This document shows positions 25,544 through 32,838 of a stretch of DNA of 64,000 bases, piece after piece (the stretch's first letter is position 1; each line of letters begins with the position of its first letter). The notes below the pieces were generated by a model, which saw nothing but the letters and a program-made list of their open reading frames with translations, did not search any database and had not been told where the DNA came from. Position numbers and translations under genes: made by a program. The DNA lies in assembly GCA_910579015.1 (NCBI GenBank), contig CAJTRO010000012.1, positions 22,263 to 86,262 on the forward strand, written 5' to 3'. Source of the stretch: an uncultured Dorea sp. (lineage in GTDB: Bacteria; Bacillota; Clostridia; Lachnospirales; Lachnospiraceae).

Positions 25544-26131
25544 ATGGTCTACGGATATGCAAGATGTTCCACGAATGAGCAATTACAGGACATCAATAGA
25601 CAGGTACGGGAACTGAAACAACAAGGCGCAACAGAAACAACAATCTATTTGGAATACGAAAGCGGTACGAAAATCAATAGGACAGAATTGCAGAAATTAT
25701 TGTCTGTTGTTCAGGCAGGAGATATAATTCTTGCTACCGAAGTCAGCAGAATCACAAGAAGTACAAAACAGCTCTGTGATATTATCGAATTTGCAAAGGA
25801 AAGAAAAATCAAATTAGTGCTTGGAAATTTTGTTGTTGACTGTACAAAGGAACTAGACCCCATGACGGAGGGTATGCTGAAAATGATGGGGGTGTTCGCG
25901 GAACTGGAACGAAATATGATAAGCCAAAGAGTTAGAAGCGGGATGGATAATGCAAAATCAAAAGGAAAGAGAATTGGCAGACCGACTACTACCGCTGATG
26001 ATATCCCAAACATTTTTTATAAACATTATCCCAAATACAAAAAGGGAGAGTTAAATAAAAAAGAGTTATCAAGGCTTTGTTCTCTTTCTTATCCTACTGT
26101 TTATAAATATTTACAAATTGTGGAGGGTTAA
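25544..26131 (+). CDS. Small serine resolvase/invertase
   Basis: A 195-residue serine recombinase, started at ATG 25544 with GGGAGG upstream. The catalytic serine is Ser9 in YARCSTNEQ; further motifs are TEVSRITRS and ELERNMISQRVRSGMDNAK, then the hinge GRP and a C-terminal helix-turn-helix (KKELSRLCSLSYPTVYKYLQ). It is of the resolvase/invertase size class, not the integrase class, so it is more likely to act on dimer resolution or inversion than on the sigK junction. It heads an operon: the next gene starts at the base after its stop. Confidence 0.92.
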   Translation: MVYGYARCSTNEQLQDINRQVRELKQQGATETTIYLEYESGTKINRTELQKLLSVVQAGDIILATEVSRITRSTKQLCDIIEFAKERKIKLVLGNFVVDCTKELDPMTEGMLKMMGVFAELERNMISQRVRSGMDNAKSKGKRIGRPTTTADDIPNIFYKHYPKYKKGELNKKELSRLCSLSYPTVYKYLQIVEG

Positions 26132-27034
26132 ATGAAAGTTGATATTTATTCAAGAAAAGCTATTGAAAAATTATTACAAAATGATTTTCCTCGGAATGTT
26201 GCAGTAATCAGTTTTTATGACCCTGTGAATCGAAGAACGGGGGAAAGAGATAAACCAGTTGATTATTCACTCAAAACCAGTCGTGTTTTTCCGATTGCGA
26301 TACATGATATTGACTTAGAGGTACTTCCTAAATATGGGCTTACATATAACACTTATTTCCCTGAAGCTGATAATTTGGCAGAATTTATTTACAGTGCCTA
26401 CAATGAGGGAGTAGACATCATTTGCCAGTGTGAATATGGGCAGAGTCGAAGCGCCGCCTGTGCTTCGGCGATATTAGAGCATTTTTATCATAATGGCATT
26501 TCTGTATTTGCAGATTACCGTTATTATCCGAATCAGTTAGTATTTCATAAGGTATTTGACGCATTAAATAGTCTACAAAATGCAAAACAGAAAGAAAGCA
26601 GTGAAGCTGGCAAGAATCGGGTTGGAATCTGGTGGTACACTGATAATGAAGAAATTTGGGAAGAATCCGTTCAAAAAGATAACGGAGTTCTTAGCGGTAT
26701 ATATATCCAATACAGCGACACAGAAAGTCATTTGTCTCTATGGTCTTCCATAGTAAAAAAGTACATAAAAGATAAATATTTGCAACAGGATATATTGGAA
26801 AAAGGCTATAAATCATTAGAAAGAGGCAGAGTTATATATAATACGGCAACCATGATGTATGAAATTACCTGTAGTGCAAGAATGATTCATAATACGAATT
26901 TTAGGAAGAATATCGTTGATTATTATCTGCTTTCAGACAATAGATTTGAATTTGTACAGCTTAATCATTATTACAAGGTAGAATTAACAGGAAATCCGAT
27001 ATTAGATGAATTTATTGAAAACTGTCAAGTATAA
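26132..27034 (+). CDS. Dual-specificity/tyrosine phosphatase-like protein with unknown C-terminal domain
   Basis: A 300-residue protein. Residues about 1-145 look like a cysteine phosphatase fold: the P-loop is C100-EYGQS-R106 with the C-x5-R spacing, preceded by hydrophobic VDIIC and followed by a helix SAACASAILE; an upstream Asp-rich HDIDLEV could supply the general acid. The residue before the cysteine is Gln rather than the common His. The C-terminal half (from about 165) begins GIWWYTDNEEIWEES and is not recognised. It is translationally adjacent to the resolvase and 20 bases before a hydrolase gene. The substrate is unknown. Confidence 0.55.
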   Translation: MKVDIYSRKAIEKLLQNDFPRNVAVISFYDPVNRRTGERDKPVDYSLKTSRVFPIAIHDIDLEVLPKYGLTYNTYFPEADNLAEFIYSAYNEGVDIICQCEYGQSRSAACASAILEHFYHNGISVFADYRYYPNQLVFHKVFDALNSLQNAKQKESSEAGKNRVGIWWYTDNEEIWEESVQKDNGVLSGIYIQYSDTESHLSLWSSIVKKYIKDKYLQQDILEKGYKSLERGRVIYNTATMMYEITCSARMIHNTNFRKNIVDYYLLSDNRFEFVQLNHYYKVELTGNPILDEFIENCQV

Positions 27035-27054
27035 CTTAAAAGGGAGTTGATATT

Positions 27055-27588
27055 ATGATACTTAATTTGCATGGACTAAATGGCAGTGCCTATAACACGA
27101 ATTATAAATTGCTTTTGGAAATGTATTCCAAAGATATGATTGTTTCACCACAGATTGATTATGTCATAACCTCACCGATAGAAATATTAGAAAGATTGAG
27201 AGGATATAAAAATGTCAACTATATTGTGGGAAATTCGTTCGGAGGATTTTTTGCATATGTTTTAAGTAATATATACAATATTCCATGTTTGCTTGTAAAT
27301 CCATGTATTCCGCCTAACAGATATATCCCCTCTCTTGTGGAGGGGTATGCGTATACAGATGAACTTATAAATCTGATGGAAGATTATACTTTTCATCCGC
27401 AACCTATTTATATGATTCTTGGTATGGATGATACAGTGCTGTCTCCTGTTTATACAGAACAACTATTGAAAGTAACAGAAATATGGAAAATCAATGGAGG
27501 ACATAGTTTATCAGGAAATCAGCAGTTTTATTCAGTATTTAGTAAAGCTGTGGAAAAGGTGAAACTATATGAAAATATTTGCAAATAA
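27055..27588 (+). CDS. YqiA/YcfP-like alpha/beta-hydrolase
   Basis: A 177-residue compact alpha/beta hydrolase. It starts ILNLHGLNGSAYNTN, typical of the YqiA/YcfP esterase family. The nucleophile is Ser61 in VGNSFGGFFA; ILGMDDTVL near 125 holds the acid and NGGHS His150 the base, so the triad looks complete. Family members are small esterases of unknown physiological substrate. Its last 20 bases overlap the next gene, which suggests translational coupling. Confidence 0.8.
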   Translation: MILNLHGLNGSAYNTNYKLLLEMYSKDMIVSPQIDYVITSPIEILERLRGYKNVNYIVGNSFGGFFAYVLSNIYNIPCLLVNPCIPPNRYIPSLVEGYAYTDELINLMEDYTFHPQPIYMILGMDDTVLSPVYTEQLLKVTEIWKINGGHSLSGNQQFYSVFSKAVEKVKLYENICK

Positions 27589-28111
27589 CATTATAGACAT
27601 AACACAGTTTCAATCAGACCACATCATAACAATTGATGTAAATTATGAAAGGATAAATGATGAGGTAGAAATTCCGATAGCTGCTGCTTGCGGAATGTAT
27701 TATGATACTATTAAAGAAGATTTTGAGTCATTTGTTGAGCATGTAATGGGATTCATTTTCCAGCGAGATTTCATAATAGAAAATGAACATGAGAGCAACA
27801 GGAGCGGTTCTGTTTCATACTATGCTACATTTTATCCAACAGATGAAGCAGGAAATATAAGAGATAAATATCTTGTCTTCTTCATATCATCAGATCATAA
27901 AAGTAAATCTGACTTTGATAGTAAGATGAAACGAAGAAATTATCATAAATCTATCGCTAAGAAGTATAAGCGTTCTGACGATAAGAATCAGCAATGGAGA
28001 TTTCGTGATATTGTGATTGGAACTGAAGCATATCCATCTTATAATAAAGCATTAGATGCTATAGCAGATATGCTCAATGCTATGCAAGATGGCACTTACT
28101 TTGAACAGTAA
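27569..28111 (+). CDS. Unknown element protein (180 aa)
   Basis: Not recognised. The 180-residue protein starts MKIFANNIIDITQFQ, resembling the starts of the three following genes. The middle has aromatic strands (SVSYYATFYPTDE, KYLVFFISSDHKS) then a strongly basic stretch (KMKRRNYHKSIAKKYKR) and a helical end (KALDAIADMLNAM). No membrane or signal segment. Its start lies within the hydrolase gene. A short repeated sequence follows its end (28101-28127, see the repeat entry). Confidence 0.6.
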   Translation: MKIFANNIIDITQFQSDHIITIDVNYERINDEVEIPIAAACGMYYDTIKEDFESFVEHVMGFIFQRDFIIENEHESNRSGSVSYYATFYPTDEAGNIRDKYLVFFISSDHKSKSDFDSKMKRRNYHKSIAKKYKRSDDKNQQWRFRDIVIGTEAYPSYNKALDAIADMLNAMQDGTYFEQ

Positions 28112-28127
28112 TCGTCATATATTGCAG
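28101..28127 (+). repeat. 27-bp direct repeat, copy 1 (second copy at 29463-29489)
   Basis: TTGAACAGTAATCGT followed by YATATRTTGYAG occurs across the stop codon of the 180-aa gene and again just after the stop of the 132-aa gene at 29463-29489, with three mismatches over 27 bases. The two copies bracket the three small paralogous genes, as if a gene cassette had been duplicated or inserted between them. Confidence 0.6.
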
Positions 28128-28153
28128 GAGGAAATAATAGGAAGGTTGATAAT

Positions 28154-28657
28154 ATGAAGTTATTAGTTAATAGTGTTGTAGATTTAGATGATGAAAATGC
28201 ATTGATGTGTATGGCGAACATAAGAGGTAATACAGTTAATGTACCTCATTCATTATCGTTTTCATTCTATTTTTCTGTCAGAAACAGCTCTCATGGAATT
28301 AGAGTTAAACCATTGTTTAATCCGAACAGAATGTCAATAACACGTGCAGGAAATTTAGAATTGCATGGTAATTGGAAATTTACACCTGGACAGGATGACT
28401 CTAATGTAAAACGAAAAGATATAGAAGAGATGAAAAATTTCTTTAGAACTTATAAAGTGCTATTTGCAGGTGTTTGGGAAGATGAAATACAGGAGACAGA
28501 AGTTCAGGATTATTTCCGTGGAATGATAAGTTGGCATGAATTAGTTCAGTCATTCGACTTCTACGAAGAATATAGAGATATCTTAGATAAGATAGATGAT
28601 ATAGCTTCGTTAGAGAAATTTGTGAGGAAATATGATATTTTCAATATGAATGATTGA
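28154..28657 (+). CDS. Unknown element protein (167 aa), paralogous to the next gene
   Basis: Not recognised. It begins MKLLVNSVVDLDDENALM and then MANIRGN. The middle and C-terminal parts align loosely with the following 118-aa protein: RVKPLFNP/RVKVQNV, then KDIEEMKNFFRTYKVLF/RDLKCVKNFIIEHEAEF, and W-EDEIQETEVQDYF/W-QEIDEYELKDLL. This is a helix plus a tryptophan-containing end. The gene has a GGAAGG site and a start region very similar in DNA to that of the next gene. Confidence 0.6.
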   Translation: MKLLVNSVVDLDDENALMCMANIRGNTVNVPHSLSFSFYFSVRNSSHGIRVKPLFNPNRMSITRAGNLELHGNWKFTPGQDDSNVKRKDIEEMKNFFRTYKVLFAGVWEDEIQETEVQDYFRGMISWHELVQSFDFYEEYRDILDKIDDIASLEKFVRKYDIFNMND

Positions 28658-28688
28658 TAGTTTTTGTGTAAGGAGGAAGGTTGGTAGT

Positions 28689-29045
28689 ATGAAGTTATCA
28701 ATACAAAGCGAAGTTGATATCTTCGGTATGGCGAATTTGTATCCGAAACATACAGGTTTGCCTGTAATAATATGGGTAGATAATGTAGGTTGCGGACGAA
28801 ATGTTCAACATGATTTACCCAGAGTGAAAGTCCAGAATGTGAAAGGTAATAGAGCAGTTGATGATACGTTTTCGTTATCTATTAGTGACTCTCCTGAAAT
28901 ACTTGCAGGGCAATGTAAATTATCTAATAGAGACTTGAAATGTGTCAAAAATTTCATTATAGAGCATGAAGCAGAATTCATGCAACATTGGAATCAAGAG
29001 ATTGATGAATATGAATTAAAAGATTTACTTGCTGTATCTAAATGA
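28689..29045 (+). CDS. Unknown element protein (118 aa), paralogous to the preceding gene
   Basis: Not recognised. ATG 28689 is chosen for AGGAGGAAGG upstream. It begins MKLSIQSEVDIFGMANLY. From about residue 35 it has short strands with a QHDLPRVKV block, LAGQCKLSNRDLKCVKNFI and a helix ending HWNQEIDEYELKDLL. The arrangement of strands, KL-x-x-x-D-LK helix and W near the end is like small DUF4160-type proteins of toxin-antitoxin loci, but the resemblance is weak and I do not assign it. Confidence 0.55.
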   Translation: MKLSIQSEVDIFGMANLYPKHTGLPVIIWVDNVGCGRNVQHDLPRVKVQNVKGNRAVDDTFSLSISDSPEILAGQCKLSNRDLKCVKNFIIEHEAEFMQHWNQEIDEYELKDLLAVSK

Positions 29046-29060
29046 TTTGGAGGTACAATT

Positions 29061-29459
29061 ATGAAAGTATTTGTAAAAGAAAGCAAGAACATACTCGGTA
29101 TGGCGAAAATAGCGTCAAGAGGTGTTTTCTGGATAGTTGATGATGAACTTCTAGCTTTTCCATTTTCAGACGACATAACAGATGGAGTTGCAAAATCAGG
29201 AAAAACATATAACCATAAAAGGCTGTGGCAGTATGTAAAACCGAAAGGATGTAACAAACCTTACAACTATTATCCTAGAGGTAGGGTAGAAATTACAAAT
29301 AAAGGCAAACCAATCATCTATATGAATCCCAATGTAGATGATTCCTATTTATCTGAAATCCGCACGGAATTTGGTCTGCGAGAGGCACCAAAAGTTCAGT
29401 ATGATAATAGCAATCACTATAAGTGTCATTTAGATGATGGATGGAAAGCTGATAGATAA
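29061..29459 (+). CDS. Unknown element protein (132 aa) with YYPRGRVE motif
   Basis: Not assigned. Starts MKVFVKESKNILGMAKI. Central motifs SGKTYNHKRLWQYVKP, then YNYYPRGRVEITNKGKPIIY and NPNVDDSYLSEIRTEFGL are of a kind I recall from small proteins on Firmicutes mobile elements, without known function. The likely last gene of the operon that begins with the resolvase; a strong terminator follows after about 157 bases. Confidence 0.6.
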   Translation: MKVFVKESKNILGMAKIASRGVFWIVDDELLAFPFSDDITDGVAKSGKTYNHKRLWQYVKPKGCNKPYNYYPRGRVEITNKGKPIIYMNPNVDDSYLSEIRTEFGLREAPKVQYDNSNHYKCHLDDGWKADR

Positions 29460-29462
29460 CTA

Positions 29463-29489
29463 TTGAACAGTAATCGTTATATGTTGTAG
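29463..29489 (+). repeat. 27-bp direct repeat, copy 2
   Basis: Second copy of the repeat at 28101-28127, differing at three positions, four bases after the stop of the 132-aa gene. Between it and the terminator lies about 125 bases without a visible gene. Confidence 0.6.
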
Positions 29490-29615
29490 AAGACATATGG
29501 CTTAAATAGTGATAAATACGTGGTTATGCTACAAATAGAAAGAAATTTTCGACGGCGAATCGACAACAAGAGTTGACAATAAATTTTTACATATCTAATT
29601 CTTATACTTGGGTCA

Positions 29616-29651
29616 ATACCCCGTAGCAAGCTACGGGGTATTTCTTTTTTT
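29616..29651 (+). terminator. Strong terminator of the resolvase operon
   Basis: A perfect 12-bp stem ATACCCCGTAGC/GCTACGGGGTAT (29616-29627, 29630-29641) with a two-base loop, followed by TTCTTTTTTT. The stop codon and last codons of the convergent zinc-finger gene lie inside this hairpin. Confidence 0.9.
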
Positions 29652-30722
29652 AGAAAAATGACCATCAAGCCATTTTACATATTCATCTTCTGTCTTATTA
29701 CCCATTTTTATATCATCTCTCCATTCTTGACAATCACTCAAAAATTTTCGATGTTCATCACTTTTGGCTTCATATTTATTGGCAGACATTGTTCTCAGAA
29801 TTTTCTCTTTTTTTGCACTTCCAGATTTTTCACGTTCTAATTGTCTTTCCAATCGTGATGTGTCAAAACAACTTTTAGCTCCATCATTCAAATTAGGGCA
29901 GTATTTTTTCCTTTTGTCACGTATTACAAATAAGCTTTTACAATAAGGACATTCTTTGAGAAAATATCTTTGCTGAAAAATGCAGTAAACGGAGGCCAGT
30001 ATAAGGTCAATAATATCCGTAATATCAAATACCTCTAATGGTATTTTTAACTCTCCCCATTTTGTTTTTATAATGTTATGTAGAGGTGAAGATGGACGTG
30101 GAAAAAGTGTGTTTCTCTCTTTAAGCGGTGGCGCGAAAGAGGAATCTTTAAAATTAACCTTCGACAAAGTATTCTCTATTTCACTCTCTGTCACAATACT
30201 TTGTTTACTCAACATATTAGTAACATATGTGGAGTGTTCTGGAAATACATCTTGAGCTTGATTTATAAGGAAACGTAACTCTTTGGTAGAAGAAAATTTT
30301 TCACCATCTTTACCTTGACATAATCTGATATAGCTCCAATAACGTTGAAGTATCTTAGCAAGCTCTTTTTCATTTCTTCTAGAATGTACATACTCTTCTC
30401 TCTCTAAAAGCAATAAATCAAACACTTGGTATGCGGCAGCATCATCTTTATATATTAGATTAGAGAAAGAGGAATCCTCTTTTGAACAACTTTCCATTCC
30501 CTTTGATAAAACAATATCCCAAAGTAAACAAAAGTTCCTCTTTGCTAATGGATCTAATATTTTGATTGCTTTAGATAAAAATGTTCCCATTGGATAGACA
30601 CCTGTTTGCATAGTAGCACTTTCGATAGATTCTCCGTCATCACATACATAAATAGCTTCAACAAAATTATTTTTTGAAATTTCAGAGAATAGATAATACA
30701 TCTTTACTTCTTTTTTCATCAT
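29631..30722 (-). CDS. Zinc-finger protein of unknown function (DUF6076-like)
   Basis: A 363-residue protein, started at ATG 30722 (AAAGGAG upstream). Residues about 1-250 have no clear domain and are mostly helical. Near residue 260-300 is a putative zinc site: CPYCKSLFVIRDKRKKYC with a further cysteine after GAKSC, resembling the CGNR/DUF6076 treble-clef fingers of Lachnospiraceae proteins. A long charged coiled-coil-like tail follows. It is alone on the minus strand in this part of the element. A nucleic-acid-binding or regulatory role is possible but not shown. Confidence 0.6.
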   Translation of the reverse strand: MMKKEVKMYYLFSEISKNNFVEAIYVCDDGESIESATMQTGVYPMGTFLSKAIKILDPLAKRNFCLLWDIVLSKGMESCSKEDSSFSNLIYKDDAAAYQVFDLLLLEREEYVHSRRNEKELAKILQRYWSYIRLCQGKDGEKFSSTKELRFLINQAQDVFPEHSTYVTNMLSKQSIVTESEIENTLSKVNFKDSSFAPPLKERNTLFPRPSSPLHNIIKTKWGELKIPLEVFDITDIIDLILASVYCIFQQRYFLKECPYCKSLFVIRDKRKKYCPNLNDGAKSCFDTSRLERQLEREKSGSAKKEKILRTMSANKYEAKSDEHRKFLSDCQEWRDDIKMGNKTEDEYVKWLDGHFSKKRNTP

Positions 30723-30828
30723 AATCACTCCTTTTGTATTGCTTACAGTAAATATATCATATTGCACGCAACATTGCAACTAGTATTTTCTAAAAATGTA
30801 AATTATAATGAAATCATGCTAGCGAATA

Positions 30829-30844
30829 CAAACGTTGACGTTTG
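30829..30844. promoter_or_regulatory. Palindromic operator-like site
   Basis: CAAACGT-TG-ACGTTTG, a perfect 7+2+7 palindrome, in the divergent region between the zinc-finger gene and the small protein/recombinase pair. It is a candidate binding site for an element regulator such as the XRE repressor or the zinc-finger protein. Nothing else is certain in 30723-30977. Confidence 0.4.
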
Positions 30845-30977
30845 AAATCAGGAACTTTGCTATCTTTCATCCTTGCTCATTTGCAAAACATAAAGAAGCC
30901 AATGTTTTATACGGACAGGCAAGCAAACAGCTCTTTCCGCATAAGAATTAACAATATTATTAAGGAGGCTTGTAATT

Positions 30978-31106
30978 ATGGAAGCAAACCGTTCTTCAGA
31001 AATAACGGTAAAATGCTATTTTGCAGAAGAAAGCATGGATATTAGCAAGATCCTGAAAGAATCTCTTTTAGATTTCATTAAAAAACAAATAGAAAAAATC
31101 ATATGA
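30978..31106 (+). CDS. 42-residue element protein upstream of the recombinase
   Basis: A short gene with a strong TAAGGAGG site. The protein begins MEANRSSEITVKCYFAEES and ends in a helix LLDFIKKQIEKII. Small proteins with a T-V-x-C-Y-F-A-E-x start of this sort lie before large serine recombinase genes in Clostridia elements, as far as I recall. A recombination directionality factor or a small regulator is possible, but not shown. It is 104 bases before the recombinase start. Confidence 0.6.
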   Translation: MEANRSSEITVKCYFAEESMDISKILKESLLDFIKKQIEKII

Positions 31107-31210
31107 CCCAACACTTGATTTTTCACCCGGATTTGTCTTATAATAACGAACATTCCGGACAGGAAAACTAAAAAGTGAATGGTCGCTGATGATATTAGGA
31201 GGCTTTTATT

Positions 31211-32812
31211 ATGAATAAAATCAGTAATCCAGAAAACTATTCAGCGGCATTGTATTTACGTCTTTCAAAAGAAGACGATAAGAAAGGAGGGATGAGAATC
31301 GAAGATGATTCAGAAAGTATTAAGAATCAGAAAGCCTTGCTTGAGAATTTTGCTAAAGAACAAAACATAAATATATATGATATCTATATTGATGACGGAT
31401 ACAGTGGAACTTCATTTCAAAGACCAGATTTTGAACGTATGCTTTCGGATATAGGAGCTAAGAAAATAAATATGGTTCTGACAAAGGATATGTCTAGGTT
31501 GGGGAGAGATTACATTGACACCGGATTTTATATGGAGCGTTATTTTCCCGAACATAATGTACGATACATTTCTTTGCTGGATGGTATTGACACTGGAGCA
31601 GACAACTATACCGATGATATTGCACCCTTTAAAGCCATTTTCAATGACTATTATGCGAAGGACATTTCTAAAAAAATAACCAGTGTAAAAAGGGATAAAC
31701 AGAAGAAAGGGTTATTTATCGGAGGTAAAGCGCCTTTTGGTTATAAGAAATCGTCTACAGAAAAGAATGTGATTGTAATTGATGAACCGGCGGCAGAAAT
31801 CGTCAGAGAAATGTTTCAGCTTGCGTTGGAAGGGAATAGTTGCAGAGAGATCGCAGTAATTCTGAATAACAGGAATGTTCCGACACCTGCCGCTTATGCC
31901 AATATTAACTTATCTGTAAAAGGTCCTTATTCAGGGAAATGGAGTTCAGAACGAGTTACCTTTATGTTGAAGAATGAGGTATATATTGGTTCTATGGTTC
32001 AGGGAAGGGTGCAAAAGGTAAGTTATAAGTCAAAAAAGTTCAGAAAACTTCCGAAAGAACAATGGACAGTAGTGGAGAATACCCACGAACCGCTGATTGA
32101 CAAGGAAACCTTTCAAAAGGTAAATGCCCTCATTCAAAGCCGTAACCGCACACGTTCTTGCACCTATGACTTCTTATTAAAAGGAATAATTTTCTGCCAT
32201 GAGTGCGGTCACCCTTTGGGGGTTATGAACAGACCTTTAGCAAACGGACAGGAAGTACTTTACTTTGCCTGTCGTACTTATCAGCGTTTTACCAAGAACA
32301 GCGCATGTACTTGTCACTGTGTCAAGGTTGAAGCGGTTACGAAGGCAGTTCTGGAACAAGTGAAGAAAATATGCCAATATTATGCGAATCAATTAGATTT
32401 AGACGAGATCACAAAGGAAGCAAGGCGAAGGCTGAAAGACGAGAAGCGCAAGCAAGGAAAGGACATTGACAGCTCTAAGAAGCAGTTGGAAAACATTCAG
32501 TTGAAGATTGACAAGATTTATGAAGATAAGCTCAACGGTGAGATTGATGAGGAACTGTTTCAGCGTATGTACAAGAAATTTAAAGAAGAACAGTCAATGT
32601 TGAGAGATAAAATCAGTTCCCTGGAATCGTCGGCTGACAATATATCCTTTGACAAACAGAGGGTTAAGGAGCTTGTCACTGAATTCCTGAACAGGAAAGA
32701 ATATGACAGAGCGTTACTTGTCAGCCTGATTCATAAGATTGAATTAACAGAGAATAAGGAAGTGCTTATTCATTTCAAGTACAAGGAACTCGATGTGATC
32801 AATCATTTATAA
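31211..32812 (+). CDS. Large serine recombinase (SpoIVCA/TnpX-like)
   Basis: A 533-residue recombinase. The resolvase catalytic domain shows the nucleophile Ser19 (YLRLSKED), SIKNQKALLENF, DDGYSGTSFQRPDFERML and TKDMSRLGRDYI. The recombinase domain follows (APFGYKK..., REMFQLALEGNSCREIA, GKWSSERVTFMLKNEVYIG), then a zinc ribbon (CHECGHPLG ... CRTYQ ... CTCHC) and a long coiled coil at 395-500. The gene ends 16 bases before the right junction with sigK. It is very likely the enzyme that excises the element to rebuild sigK in the mother cell. Confidence 0.94.
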   Translation: MNKISNPENYSAALYLRLSKEDDKKGGMRIEDDSESIKNQKALLENFAKEQNINIYDIYIDDGYSGTSFQRPDFERMLSDIGAKKINMVLTKDMSRLGRDYIDTGFYMERYFPEHNVRYISLLDGIDTGADNYTDDIAPFKAIFNDYYAKDISKKITSVKRDKQKKGLFIGGKAPFGYKKSSTEKNVIVIDEPAAEIVREMFQLALEGNSCREIAVILNNRNVPTPAAYANINLSVKGPYSGKWSSERVTFMLKNEVYIGSMVQGRVQKVSYKSKKFRKLPKEQWTVVENTHEPLIDKETFQKVNALIQSRNRTRSCTYDFLLKGIIFCHECGHPLGVMNRPLANGQEVLYFACRTYQRFTKNSACTCHCVKVEAVTKAVLEQVKKICQYYANQLDLDEITKEARRRLKDEKRKQGKDIDSSKKQLENIQLKIDKIYEDKLNGEIDEELFQRMYKKFKEEQSMLRDKISSLESSADNISFDKQRVKELVTEFLNRKEYDRALLVSLIHKIELTENKEVLIHFKYKELDVINHL

Positions 32813-32820
32813 TAAGCGAT

Positions 32821-32838
32821 ATTTTATGTTTCGAGGAT
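32821..32838 (+). other. Right junction of the sigK element (attR)
   Basis: Element sequence ATTTTAT (32821-32827) meets the shared GT (32828-32829), then host TTCGAGG. Joined with the left end, the circular form would carry ATTTTAT-GT-ATATAAAAT, an 18-base palindrome with one mismatched pair. Confidence 0.75.

Larger units (their letters stand above)
19455..32829 (+). mobile_element. Skin-like sigK-intervening element, about 13.4 kb
   Basis: The element interrupts codon 190 (counting from TTG 18888) of sigK. Deleting 19455-32827 or the equivalent segment joins TCT TAC GT to T TCG AGG and gives ISRSYVSRIEK, the normal sigma-factor tail, in frame to a stop at 32878. The inside is visibly richer in A+T than the flanks and codes on both strands for typical mobile-element proteins: primase-helicase, XRE repressor, small serine resolvase and, next to the right end, a large serine recombinase. 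No capsid, tail or conjugation genes are seen, so it is neither a full prophage nor a self-transmissible ICE as it stands. Confidence 0.9.

Noticed and set aside
25544-26131. The small resolvase as the enzyme that excises the element from sigK
   Set aside because: It is of the small resolvase/invertase class, far from the junctions, whereas the large recombinase lies 16 bases from the right junction and is of the class known to do this.
19562-30722. Element as a complete prophage or conjugative element
   Set aside because: No terminase, capsid, tail, lysis, relaxase, or type IV secretion genes can be seen in its 13.4 kb.
30842-31045. A 67-codon open frame over the start of the 42-residue gene
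   Set aside because: It has no ribosome site and overlaps in another frame the 42-residue gene, which has a strong TAAGGAGG and a family-like sequence.
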